Shown piece by piece: positions 17,184-25,420 of a DNA stretch of 64,000 nucleotides. The notes under the pieces were generated by a model, which saw nothing but the letters and a program-made list of their open reading frames with translations, was not told where the DNA came from and did no database searches. Within the stretch, counting starts at the first letter, position 1; each line of letters opens with the position of its first letter. The DNA is from PLOWO2-12-38-17 sp963709355 (GTDB lineage: Bacteria > Planctomycetota > Brocadiia > Brocadiales > Brocadiaceae). Location: positions 1,426,001 to 1,490,000 of the forward strand of contig CAVPVY010000005.1 in the NCBI GenBank assembly GCA_963709355.1. Reading direction: 5' to 3'. Made by a program: the position numbers and the translations under genes.

Positions 17184-18899
17184 ATGAAAAAACGTATAAG
17201 TTTAAAACAAGAATTAAAATTATTAGAATTACCAGAAACATTCAGGGATAATAAGGGGATAGTCTTTATAGTTGTCCTTGCCTTGGTAGCAGTCCTTGCA
17301 CTGGTGGGAACGGCAACAGTCTTAACAACTACTACGGATATTAAAATAGGCACCAACCACAAGACGAGTGTACAGACTTTATTTGCAGCTGAAGGAGGAG
17401 CAGAATATGGTGTTGCGAAACTCAGGCAAAAGCTTAATAATGTGCTAAACCCATCACCTAGTGATCTTTGTAGCATAACAGCCCCGACAATGAATGGCTA
17501 TACCTTTGATGAGTTTTCAGTTGCAAAGGTTGGAGTAGGAACTACAACATCAATTACGATTGGTAATTTTAAAGGACTCATGGCAGGGAAACAAAGATAT
17601 AAAATTGTTAGCAAGGCAATCAGTACGGGAAATCCTCCTTCTACAGCAAAAGTAGAGCAATACGTCGAAGATAATCTAATCCCATTATTTCAATTCGCGG
17701 TTTTTTATCAAGACGACTTAGAAACATTGCCAGGGCCAAATATGACATTTACCGGTGGTAAAATTCATTCTAATAGTGATATCTATTTTGGTGCAAACAA
17801 TACCCTATCCATAGACTCAGAAATAACCTCTGCCGAAGATATTTTTAACCGCCGCAAAGATGATGGTAGTGTACCAACGGGAACTGTTCAAATTAAAGAC
17901 GGGTCAGGAAATTATCAGGCAATGAAAAACGGTGTTACTATTCTAGATAGCGACAATCCTGCCTGGACCGCAGAGGCTATAAATAGGTGGAATGGATACG
18001 TTAAAAGCAAGGATCATGGAGTAATTGAAGTATATTTGCCTTTGCCACAAGGCACCACTACCTCGTCCATTGAAGTAATAAAGAAAGGTGATGCGATAGA
18101 TCCAGATGATTCTTCAGAGCCACAAGAGCTTTTCGCCGCCAGGTATTATTGGAAAGCTGGCCTCAGAATCATTGATGGCATATTCTATGATAGAAGAGGC
18201 GTCATTCTTGATATAACAAACGGTGGAACAGTTACAACTCCACTCTCTACCCAAACAATCCGCGATGCCAGAGAAGGAAAAGACATCACGGTAACGACTA
18301 TTAATCTACAAGCATTAGGAACAAATACCGTTGCTATGAATGCATTAAATAATCCCCCGGCAGGCATACTTTATATATCAAAATCAGGTACAAACACGGC
18401 TATTCGTTTGATTAATGGTTCATCATTAACACCAGGAGGGTTGACCGTAGCAACTGAAAATCCTATTTATATTCAGGGCAATTATAATTTAGATATTAAA
18501 CCGGCAGCAGTAGCTGGTGACGCAGTTACTATTCTATCTAACAATTGGAATGATGCGAATAGTAGTAGCGCCTTAAGCAGCCGAGTCGCATCTGATACGG
18601 TAATTAACACTGTAATCATGGCAGGTCATGTAGCAACAAACGGCACACAATACAGCGGCGGAGTGGAAAATTTTCCTCGATTCTTAGAAAAATGGTCTGG
18701 CAAGACTCTTACTTATCGTGGTTCTTTGATGTCTCTCTGGCAAAGTGAAAAAGCTACCGGAAAGTGGCTTTATGGTTCTCCTGTTTATGAAGCACCAACA
18801 CGTGTTTGGTCATATGGTACCGATTATAATAATTTACCACCAGGAACTCCAAACGTCAGATTGGTTCAGAAAGTTGGCTGGTACCAAGACATAGATTAA
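17184..18899 (+). CDS. PilX-type prepilin-like protein with large exported domain, 571 aa
   Basis: The start chosen is ATG 17184, preceded by GGGGG at 17172-17176. An in-frame start at 17151 overlapping the previous gene has no SD. A long polar leader ends RDNKG and is followed by IVFIVVLALVAVLALVGTAT, the PilX N-terminal helix. This class lacks Glu at +5, as seen here (I-V-F-I-V). 'TLFAAEGGAEYGVAKLR' matches the 'AEsGa..a' motif of the same family. The ~480-residue exported domain that follows is far longer than in classical PilX and rich in N, T and S, suggesting a surface-exposed adhesin-like head. It ends the riboswitch operon. Confidence 0.85.
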   Translation: MKKRISLKQELKLLELPETFRDNKGIVFIVVLALVAVLALVGTATVLTTTTDIKIGTNHKTSVQTLFAAEGGAEYGVAKLRQKLNNVLNPSPSDLCSITAPTMNGYTFDEFSVAKVGVGTTTSITIGNFKGLMAGKQRYKIVSKAISTGNPPSTAKVEQYVEDNLIPLFQFAVFYQDDLETLPGPNMTFTGGKIHSNSDIYFGANNTLSIDSEITSAEDIFNRRKDDGSVPTGTVQIKDGSGNYQAMKNGVTILDSDNPAWTAEAINRWNGYVKSKDHGVIEVYLPLPQGTTTSSIEVIKKGDAIDPDDSSEPQELFAARYYWKAGLRIIDGIFYDRRGVILDITNGGTVTTPLSTQTIRDAREGKDITVTTINLQALGTNTVAMNALNNPPAGILYISKSGTNTAIRLINGSSLTPGGLTVATENPIYIQGNYNLDIKPAAVAGDAVTILSNNWNDANSSSALSSRVASDTVINTVIMAGHVATNGTQYSGGVENFPRFLEKWSGKTLTYRGSLMSLWQSEKATGKWLYGSPVYEAPTRVWSYGTDYNNLPPGTPNVRLVQKVGWYQDID

Positions 18900-18967
18900 A
18901 ACAGTCTTTTCGATAAAACAAATCATAAATAAAACAAAGGTAGTTTTTGGTTAGCTCCCCCCTGTGC

Positions 18968-18973
18968 TATAAT
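18968..18973 (+). promoter_or_regulatory. Possible -10 box of the structured RNA
   Basis: TATAAT, a perfect -10 hexamer, occurs at 18968-18973. An imperfect -35 (TTTTTG at 18944-18949, 18 bp spacer) precedes it. Start of transcription would be near 18980. The box overlaps a GC-rich stretch unlike most of this intergenic DNA. Confidence 0.4.
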
Positions 18974-18979
18974 CCTGGG

Positions 18980-19142
18980 ATGATTCTCTTTCATGATTGA
19001 GAAGCCTGTCCTTGTTTCCTAAGTCTTCTTGCACAGGATGTTGTCACTGGACCGATTACTTAAGACGATGTAACCTACGGTTACGACTGGAGGGTTATAA
19101 TTGAATGCCGAATGAGGTGGAGCCAACCGACAACCCCCTCTG
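18980..19142 (+). ncRNA. Candidate structured RNA of unknown class
   Basis: After a consensus -10 box, about 160 bp show consecutive local hairpins: TTCTC/GAGAA (18984-18988 with 18999-19003), CCTGT/ACAGG (19005-19009 with 19033-19037), a perfect GTAACC-TAC-GGTTAC triloop hairpin (19070-19084), and GAGGTGG/CCCCCTC (19114-19120 with 19134-19140). The stretch is much richer in G+C than its surroundings. It does not match 4.5S, tmRNA, RNase P or a cobalamin riboswitch by key motifs. On the minus strand a broken frame also looks faintly protein-like, so an RNA gene is not certain. Confidence 0.35.
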
Positions 19143-19678
19143 AAACAAAAAGTATCAGTGGTCAGCGTCTTTATCATTCCCCTGCTTGAACGCCTGCCAC
19201 ACGGAATATAAACTTGAAAAGGCGCTTAAGTCAGACCCAAATATTGCAGAAACATGAATTATTGTATAGTGGTAAATTTACTTCTTACTAAATATATTAT
19301 TCATAATTATCTTCTGTTCGTGTCTTTCGACTTCCTTGTATACAAAACAAACGAAAATCATCGTATACTCAGGTACAAAGTTTCCTTTGTTTAAGATGTT
19401 CTAGTTTATAAAATCTTCAATTACCTATCTGCATGTAACGCACATGCAGATGGTTGGTCAGGCTATGATAAACTCTGTATGCGTTAAATTAAACCTTTCC
19501 TTACTCAGCAAGTTATAATGTTACCATAATTTCGTGCCGTCCTTTTAATTTTCTCTCTCTTTTGATGTTCAATATTGCTCAATATACCTGATAAAATAGA
19601 AAATATTGCAATCTTTTTTCGTTTTATCTAAAGTGACTTAAAAATTGGAAAAATAATTTCCTATCTTCTATCATCATC
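19143..19678. other. Intergenic remainder before cobS, AT-rich
   Basis: Convergent gap between the prepilin operon and cobS. At 19190-19257 the plus strand reads as a short TPR-like tail (EKALKSDPNIAET then stop), possibly a decayed gene end. Nothing else stands out: no clear terminator, tRNA or cobalamin riboswitch. Confidence 0.4.
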
Positions 19679-20485
19679 TCATTTAAACAAAAGACTCAGC
19701 AAGAATATCAACTCGGCTAATTCGTTTGTTGCGCCTAAGGTATCCCCTGTCATACCGCCGATCTTCCTCTTAAAATACCAGATACAGAAAAATGTAAATA
19801 TTAAAATTATTATAAAATTAATTACACCACTAATATTCAAAAAGTACCAAAATAATCCAATTGGGATTATAGAGGCATAGATAATGTGTCTTGGTTTGGT
19901 ATCATCTAAAACAAAACTTCCTGTGCCTGTGTCATTTCTGGCATAAACAGACAATCCGGCCGCGCATACCTGTGCCCAACGCCCTGCAACCGGCATTAAT
20001 ATTAAAGCTATGCATTTTGTTAGTAAGACAGGAGTGACAAAACACGTCCCACATTTCGAAAAATTAACAAAAAGAGAATTATTCAGCACATGCCACTCGC
20101 CGATAGAATACAAACAAAGGTATCTAATTCCAATCGAACAAATCAGACCTATAGCCCCATAACAACCTATACGACTATCCTTCATTATTTCAAGTCGTTT
20201 TTCCTTATTCCATCCTCCACAGATACCATCACACGTATCAGCAAGACCGTCAAGGTGCAGTGCGCCTGTTATTGCAATGTAAAACAGGACAATTAAAGCA
20301 TCGGCAATAATAACAGGGAAAAAGGAATAAAATAACAAATAAACAATTGCTACTAAAATACCTATGCAAAGACCTACAACCGGAAACCAGAAGACTACCT
20401 TACTCCCTCTTTCTGGTTTTATACTGTCTTTATTATCTATTGGAATAATTGTTAAAAACTTCAGCGCCCACAAGAAATTCTTCAT
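19679..20485 (-). CDS. cobS: Adenosylcobinamide-GDP ribazoletransferase (cobalamin synthase), 268 aa
   Basis: Integral membrane enzyme of the last steps of vitamin B12 synthesis. It joins adenosylcobinamide-GDP and alpha-ribazole (or its phosphate). The N-terminus LWALKFLTIIPI and the motif HLDGLADTCDG, the acidic metal-binding signature of CobS, are both present, and MTGDTLGATNELAE near the C-terminus is the second conserved block. About six hydrophobic segments and normal length (~250-270 aa). It stands alone: no other cob gene and no cobalamin riboswitch is visible in its ~225 bp upstream region. B12 is relevant here because a B12-binding radical SAM enzyme is encoded at 43134-44555. Confidence 0.93.
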   Translation of the reverse strand: MKNFLWALKFLTIIPIDNKDSIKPERGSKVVFWFPVVGLCIGILVAIVYLLFYSFFPVIIADALIVLFYIAITGALHLDGLADTCDGICGGWNKEKRLEIMKDSRIGCYGAIGLICSIGIRYLCLYSIGEWHVLNNSLFVNFSKCGTCFVTPVLLTKCIALILMPVAGRWAQVCAAGLSVYARNDTGTGSFVLDDTKPRHIIYASIIPIGLFWYFLNISGVINFIIILIFTFFCIWYFKRKIGGMTGDTLGATNELAELIFLLSLLFK

Positions 20486-20710
20486 AGCAATCTTCCCTTG
20501 CTCTTATAAATGTATATACTGTCAACTGTATATATAAAGATTATTTTATTATAAAATGCGATCATACAATGTAACACAATAAATATTTATTATCATTCAA
20601 ATCCATGTGTAACAAATAGTATAATATTTGCATTGGTATATTAGGGTTTTAATTTTTTGCTATTTATTATGTATCTTTTATAAATAACCTCTTTAATCTT
20701 ATTAAATACA

Positions 20711-21322
20711 GTGTATAAAATCCTTAACCATGCATTAATTGTTTATTTTATCTTTTCCTTATGTCATAAGTCAGTATACTCAGACACGATACCAAATGAT
20801 AAATTACAGTACATAATAAATCACAGCACGATTACAAGGGTTCAAAAACCTCTTGAAGTTAGAACTGATAGGGAAACTTTTGAATATTTTATAGAACATG
20901 TGGAAGAACTTACAAAATATGGGAAGGATTTTAACAAGAAAGATTTAATACTTGAGGTAAAAGGAAACAGCCGATATGGCATAATAATGCCATCCAAAAA
21001 AGTCACGGGAGAATTTACCATCGCTGAAAAACAGCCCGGCAAAGTAACTTACATGGGGCACGGTAACGCCGCGGTATTCTTTAGATTTTCAGGAACAATT
21101 GTTTTAGAAACCTGCTATTCAACAAAAAAAGATGAAACAGGGTCTTGTGAAGAGGTTAAAACAACTGTTTACTTAAAATTCGATAATGCCATTCTTGCTG
21201 TCTTTGCCAGGGCAGCAAGCCCCATTATTAATCCCAAATTGGATAAACTTATTTCAAAGTTGGCAGCAAAGACAAAGAATGTTGTTGAAAATGCTTATTC
21301 AAATAAATACCTAAAGCAATAA
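20711..21322 (+). CDS. Exported protein of unknown function, 203 aa
   Basis: GTG start at 20711. A hydrophobic N-terminal segment (ALIVYFIFSLCHKSVYS) is a probable signal peptide. The mature part has an alpha/beta layout, with a central block of strands (GIIMPSKKVTGEFTIAEKQP, then TYMGHGNAAVFFRFSGTIVL) and a long C-terminal helix (KLDKLISKLAAKTKNVVENAY). That arrangement, strands closing on a long final helix, resembles START/SRPBCC-type ligand-binding folds; this is a fold guess only. Two Cys (ETCYSTKKDETGSC) may form a disulfide. It is convergent with cysC with only 4 bp between the stops. No SD is evident for the GTG start. Confidence 0.65.
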   Translation: MYKILNHALIVYFIFSLCHKSVYSDTIPNDKLQYIINHSTITRVQKPLEVRTDRETFEYFIEHVEELTKYGKDFNKKDLILEVKGNSRYGIIMPSKKVTGEFTIAEKQPGKVTYMGHGNAAVFFRFSGTIVLETCYSTKKDETGSCEEVKTTVYLKFDNAILAVFARAASPIINPKLDKLISKLAAKTKNVVENAYSNKYLKQ

Positions 21323-21326
21323 ATAC

Positions 21327-21938
21327 TTAATCGATATAACCCAGTCTGGATAATCTTTCTTTAACCTTTGCCTCTTCATCAGACGAATAAATATTTGCAT
21401 TTGGTTTCTTAGGGTCAAGATATCCTAACTCAATCAATTTATTTATTACTTTATTAGCAGAATCTTCAACAGTCTCTTTATTAGTTTCCAAAATCAATTC
21501 CGGGTTAAGAGGTTCTTCATAAGGGTCTGAGACACCTGTAAAAGCCAGAATCTCGCCCTTCAACGCCTTCTTATATAATCCTTTCACATCCCGCTCTGCA
21601 CATACTTCAAGCGGGCATTTTACGTAAACCTCAACAAAGTTACCAATCTCCTTGCGTGCCCTTTCCCTCGCCTCTCTGTATGGAGATATGGCGGCCGATA
21701 TAACAGCCGCGCCATGCTTTGTCAATAGTTTGCAGACAAAGGCAATTCTCTGAATATTAATATCACGATCCTGTTTGCTAAATCCAAGTCCCTGACAGAG
21801 GTTCGTCCTTACCACATCGCCATCAAGAATTTCAACATTTCTGCTGTACTCTTTTAATTTATTTTCCAAAAGATACGAAATAGTAGTTTTTCCAGCCCCT
21901 GATAAGCCGGTAAACCATATTGTAAAGCCCTTATTCAC
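21327..21938 (-). CDS. cysC: Adenylylsulfate kinase, 203 aa
   Basis: Cytosolic kinase that phosphorylates adenylyl sulfate (APS) at the 3' position to give PAPS, the sulfate donor for sulfotransferases. The Walker A P-loop GLSGAGKTT is at residues 11-19, ILDGDVVRTNLCQGLGFSKQ is the conserved APS-binding segment, and FVEVYVKCPLEVCAERDVKGLYKKA and FTGVSDPYEEP are family blocks. Full length; the C-terminal ~25 residues are a small extension. No sulfate-reduction genes accompany it, so its role is probably sulfation of glycans or lipids rather than assimilation. The gene lies downstream of a phosphodiesterase-family gene on the same strand, 77 bp apart. Confidence 0.95.
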   Translation of the reverse strand: MNKGFTIWFTGLSGAGKTTISYLLENKLKEYSRNVEILDGDVVRTNLCQGLGFSKQDRDINIQRIAFVCKLLTKHGAAVISAAISPYREARERARKEIGNFVEVYVKCPLEVCAERDVKGLYKKALKGEILAFTGVSDPYEEPLNPELILETNKETVEDSANKVINKLIELGYLDPKKPNANIYSSDEEAKVKERLSRLGYID

Positions 21939-22015
21939 TCTCTCTACCTCCTATTCAAACGGTTTAAGACAATTTCTAACTAAATATAAAATTCCAAAAA
22001 ACACAAATTATTTAT

Positions 22016-23404
22016 TTATAATATTTCTTTACCTTCCATACTCTGCGGAGCTTTGACATCCATATATTTTAAAATAGTCGGGGCAATATCGTAGATTGTT
22101 GCACCCTTCTTTCGTGTACTGCTTTTAGTCATACCATTCTTCATGATAAATATACCATGTTGCGAATGATTTGCGTCATCGGGACCTGTATCATTTTCAC
22201 TTGCCCATACACTTTTAGTACCCACGCTTCCAATTGCACGCCAGTCCAAATTACCATAATATACAATCAAATCAGGCGGTATTCCATTGCACTCTGAATA
22301 GATTTCCTCAGGTTTAAAAGCCTTTGTATTAATATTTCTACCCTTTTCGTCCCTTAGGTCTTCTAACTTTTTTATAAGTTCATTTCTAAAGTGTTCATAG
22401 TTATGTTGTGCGACGATCCCTTTAGGTTCACGGTCTTTCACGTTAATAAATACCCTGCCATAGTATCCACCCTCACCCCATACTTTTGTATTCTCCCAAT
22501 CAACTACAAGCTTATTAAAAGATGTGCTTTCTGAAGGATATTGTACAAGTTTCATGTAACCATTTTGTATAAGCCACTCATTAATACAAATACCGCCAAC
22601 CATCTTTTTTGTTCCGTGGTCGGATACTACTAGTATCATAACATCGTCATTTAAAAGACCAAGGGTCTTACCAATTTCGTCATCAAGGTATTTATAATAA
22701 TTAAAAACAGCGTCTTTATATTTTGAACCAGGCACATGTTTCGGGTGCTCATTGTCGAGATATTTCCAGAATGCATGGTGAAGCCTGTCAGGGCCCATTT
22801 CAACCATCATGAAGAAATCCCATTCTTTTGTGCGAATGAAATGTCTGGTTAATTTGAATCGTTTTTCAGTCATTTCATAAATTGCTTTTAAGATGGTATC
22901 CTTATTTTCACTGCGATACTCTTCTACATCTAAAATATAGCCGTTTGATACAGCTTCCACCTCGTTTTTCAAATCTGAAGGATAAGTATATTCAGACTTT
23001 GTGTCTGGCGTCATAAAGCATGATACCAAGCAACCATTAACTGGCTTTGGTGGATACGTCATTGGTACGCCAACCACTACAACCTTTTTACCAATTTTCG
23101 ATAAGACGTCCCATACAGTATCAAAATGAACTGCCATTGAATTTGCAAATAATAGTCCCTCATAATCGTGACCAGATCTATTCCTGAAACCGTATAAACC
23201 GAGCTTACCAGGATTAACACTGGTCATCATACACATCCATGCTGGACATGTAATAGCAGGAATTGTACTCTCTAAATTGCCATAAATACTTTTTGAAACA
23301 AGGTCCTTGATATTGGGTAACTTATCTAACCATTTATCAAATAGCAACTCTGGTGGTATTGAGTCCAACCCAAGTACAAATACCTTTTTTTTGTTTATTA
23401 TCAT
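22016..23404 (-). CDS. Type I phosphodiesterase / nucleotide pyrophosphatase family protein, 462 aa
   Basis: Alkaline-phosphatase superfamily hydrolase acting on phosphodiester or pyrophosphate bonds through two metal ions. Evidence: VLGLDSIPP near the N-terminus supplies the first metal-binding Asp. TIPAITCPAWMCMMTSVNP holds the nucleophile Thr in the position used by this family. LLNDDVMILVVSDHGTKKM gives the DHG metal ligand block, and SQHGIF near the end gives a further His. No signal peptide or TM segment is seen, so it is probably cytosolic, unlike many relatives. The substrate cannot be told. It may be transcribed with cysC. Confidence 0.8.
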   Translation of the reverse strand: MIINKKKVFVLGLDSIPPELLFDKWLDKLPNIKDLVSKSIYGNLESTIPAITCPAWMCMMTSVNPGKLGLYGFRNRSGHDYEGLLFANSMAVHFDTVWDVLSKIGKKVVVVGVPMTYPPKPVNGCLVSCFMTPDTKSEYTYPSDLKNEVEAVSNGYILDVEEYRSENKDTILKAIYEMTEKRFKLTRHFIRTKEWDFFMMVEMGPDRLHHAFWKYLDNEHPKHVPGSKYKDAVFNYYKYLDDEIGKTLGLLNDDVMILVVSDHGTKKMVGGICINEWLIQNGYMKLVQYPSESTSFNKLVVDWENTKVWGEGGYYGRVFINVKDREPKGIVAQHNYEHFRNELIKKLEDLRDEKGRNINTKAFKPEEIYSECNGIPPDLIVYYGNLDWRAIGSVGTKSVWASENDTGPDDANHSQHGIFIMKNGMTKSSTRKKGATIYDIAPTILKYMDVKAPQSMEGKEIL

Positions 23405-23648
23405 ACTTTTTCCGATTCAGACACCTAGTTCCCTCGGTAAGTGCAGTCATATAACCGCCCTTCTTTAAAAAGGATGCTTAAATGAAAGCGCCAAAACTAC
23501 ACTGCTGTGTGAAATTATCATCACCGTTAACATATACAATTACTTCCACAGGAGTTGTTAGATAACAATGATAAAACTCCTATTCTTTAATCTTAATATT
23601 TTATTTTAAAGCTATATGACTTTTTAAACCATTCTTATAAACAACAAA

Positions 23649-23721
23649 AGCCCGCGATCGGAGTCGAACCGACAACCTCATCATTACGAATGACGTGCTC
23701 CGCCAGTTGAGCTACGCGGGC
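23649..23721 (-). tRNA. tRNA-Thr (anticodon CGU)
   Basis: 73-nt cloverleaf: acceptor GCCCGCG pairing with CGCGGGC, D arm with TAGCTCAACTGGCGGAGC, anticodon stem CGTCA/TGATG around loop TTCGTAA (anticodon CGU, decoding ACG), and a T arm with GGTTCGACTCC. Discriminator base U. CCA is not encoded, since the flank is TTTTG, in contrast to tRNA-Val in this window. Confidence 0.95.
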
Positions 23722-24028
23722 TGAGACGAAATATTTCAAAAAATTATTATACGAAAAATTCATTCAATTACAATAGTAATTATTCACCTGTTCATACACA
23801 AATTTCATAGTTATCTTCAATAAATCTTTACCTTACACATTAATAACAATAATATAATATTTGATAATACTATAAACATACTTTAAATATTTATAATGCA
23901 GTAAAAGTCATTTCATTACAACCGAGCAATATTAAAATATCACCCTTTCACTTTATGCTTGTTATAACAAAGGCAAGATGTATAATCTTAGCCGAGACTA
24001 TTAAATCATTCCCTAACAAATTTTTACA
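23722..24028. other. AT-rich gap between tRNA-Thr and the second prepilin set
   Basis: About 300 bp with no coding potential that I can support. It should contain the promoter of the second prepilin set on the plus strand. No c-di-GMP riboswitch core (GGGCAAAC, GGACGCAAAGC) is present, so the two prepilin sets are not regulated in the same way. Confidence 0.5.
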
Positions 24029-24727
24029 ATGTACCATAATTATAATAAAATTAATCAACTTGGTTTCTCATTAATTGAAATTCTAATAGCCATTTTTATA
24101 CTCGCAATTGGGATATTTGGTGTTATGGCGTTGTTTCCTGTAGGCATACACCAAACTGATAAAATTTTCAAAACTACCCTTGGGGCAATTTCATCAGAAA
24201 CGCCTGTTGCCTACGCATTATATAAATACCCAGCAGAAAGCACTGGTAGTACAGACCATAATATTCGCGGTATCATAAATCTTATTTCTGGCACTACTAC
24301 ACCAACAACTTATTCTTATCCTGCTACGGGTACAATAACAATATCCGGTAATCCTTCGTATGGGTGGACAACCTCCATAGTACCAATAGACTTGGACGGG
24401 AATGGAACTGCTACGTCTATAAGCGAAACATATTTGTTCAGACAACAAATTGCAATTTACAAAAGTTATACCGCAAATAATGGTACAGCGAGTTTTTCTT
24501 ATAACAGCAAGACACTATCTAATGTCTCAAATGTCAGTAAAATATCAGTTAATGATTTTATTTGTAATGCACAAAATAGTATCTGGTATCGTGTAACAGG
24601 TGTTAACAAATCTGCCAGCAGTGTAACAATTCAACAAAATTATGAATACGGAACAGCAACTGCTGCACCGTATATTTCTACAAATACCATTGCAGGTATA
24701 TTCAATACAACACATTCTCAACATTAA
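24029..24727 (+). CDS. PilV-like prepilin, 232 aa
   Basis: Short leader ending INQLG, then FSLIEILIAIFILAIGIFGV with Glu at +5, the classic type IV prepilin signal. The phrase MALFPVGIHQTDKIF after the helix is characteristic of a PilV-like family common in planctomycetes and other bacteria with large pseudopilin sets. The exported domain is T/S/N-rich and beta-type. It would be cleaved and N-methylated by a prepilin peptidase and join a pilus or type II secretion pseudopilus tip. It opens a three-gene run (PilV-, PilW- and GspK-like) with 9 bp and about 65 bp gaps. Confidence 0.86.
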   Translation: MYHNYNKINQLGFSLIEILIAIFILAIGIFGVMALFPVGIHQTDKIFKTTLGAISSETPVAYALYKYPAESTGSTDHNIRGIINLISGTTTPTTYSYPATGTITISGNPSYGWTTSIVPIDLDGNGTATSISETYLFRQQIAIYKSYTANNGTASFSYNSKTLSNVSNVSKISVNDFICNAQNSIWYRVTGVNKSASSVTIQQNYEYGTATAAPYISTNTIAGIFNTTHSQH

Positions 24728-24736
24728 TATATACTC

Positions 24737-25345
24737 ATGATAAAGAATAAAGAAGGTTTCACACTGATTGAATTATTAATCGTTATGGCGTTAATGACAC
24801 TGCTGTGGGGCGTCGCTTACGCAATGTTTTATCAATCAAAAAAGGTATTTTCTATATCAGGCAAAAGAATGGGAATGTATCAATATGCAAGAATAACATT
24901 AGACAGTATTTCCAAAGACTTAAAAGGAGCTACATTAAAAGACAAAACAGATTTTTTTAAATCGTTTACAACATCACAGGTCTCAGGACTTACACCGCCA
25001 CCAAAAGATACTGGTAGTATTCTCACTTTACTGTCCTTTACAACTAATGGGTCATCAACGCCTGCAACACTTATAACATATTACTTAACTAACACAGACG
25101 AAATAATGAGGGCTGAATATAATGATACTTCTTACATTTATGGGACAGTATCAAATTTCAACCCTGGATCATCCACATTTTATAAACTTTCAAGAAACAC
25201 AAATTATTTTAGTCTAACGTATGTAACTGGAAGCAGCTCAGTAAGTAGTTGGGATAGTACAAATGGTACAACCACAGGACTTTTACCCGATGCTATAAAG
25301 GTAACATTACAAATTTATGGTACAGGCACTGGCGACTTACTGTAA
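24737..25345 (+). CDS. PilW/GspJ-like prepilin, possibly shortened by an in-frame stop
   Basis: Leader MIKNKEG and then FTLIELLIVMALMTLLWGVA with Glu at +5. The following RMGMYQYARITLDSISKDLKG is the PilW/GspJ-type helix. The frame ends in TAA at 25343-25345. Directly after it, in the same frame, 16 sense codons follow (TGTFTTEVTLPSQIAQ) to a second TAA at 25394-25396. That tail has the look of the natural PilW C-terminus ('T.T.V.lp..'). The stop therefore looks like a nonsense mutation or a read-through site. Loss of 16 residues at the very end may be tolerated. It is cotranscribed with the PilV-like gene upstream. Confidence 0.8.
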   Translation: MIKNKEGFTLIELLIVMALMTLLWGVAYAMFYQSKKVFSISGKRMGMYQYARITLDSISKDLKGATLKDKTDFFKSFTTSQVSGLTPPPKDTGSILTLLSFTTNGSSTPATLITYYLTNTDEIMRAEYNDTSYIYGTVSNFNPGSSTFYKLSRNTNYFSLTYVTGSSSVSSWDSTNGTTTGLLPDAIKVTLQIYGTGTGDLL

Positions 25346-25420
25346 ACAGGCACTTTCACTACGGAAGTTACATTACCATCTCAGATAGCACAATAAATAA
25401 AGAATATTTTGCCTAATTTT

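Noticed and set aside
20486..20710. Possible cobalamin riboswitch upstream of cobS
   Set aside because: No B12-box or other conserved elements found in this AT-rich leader.
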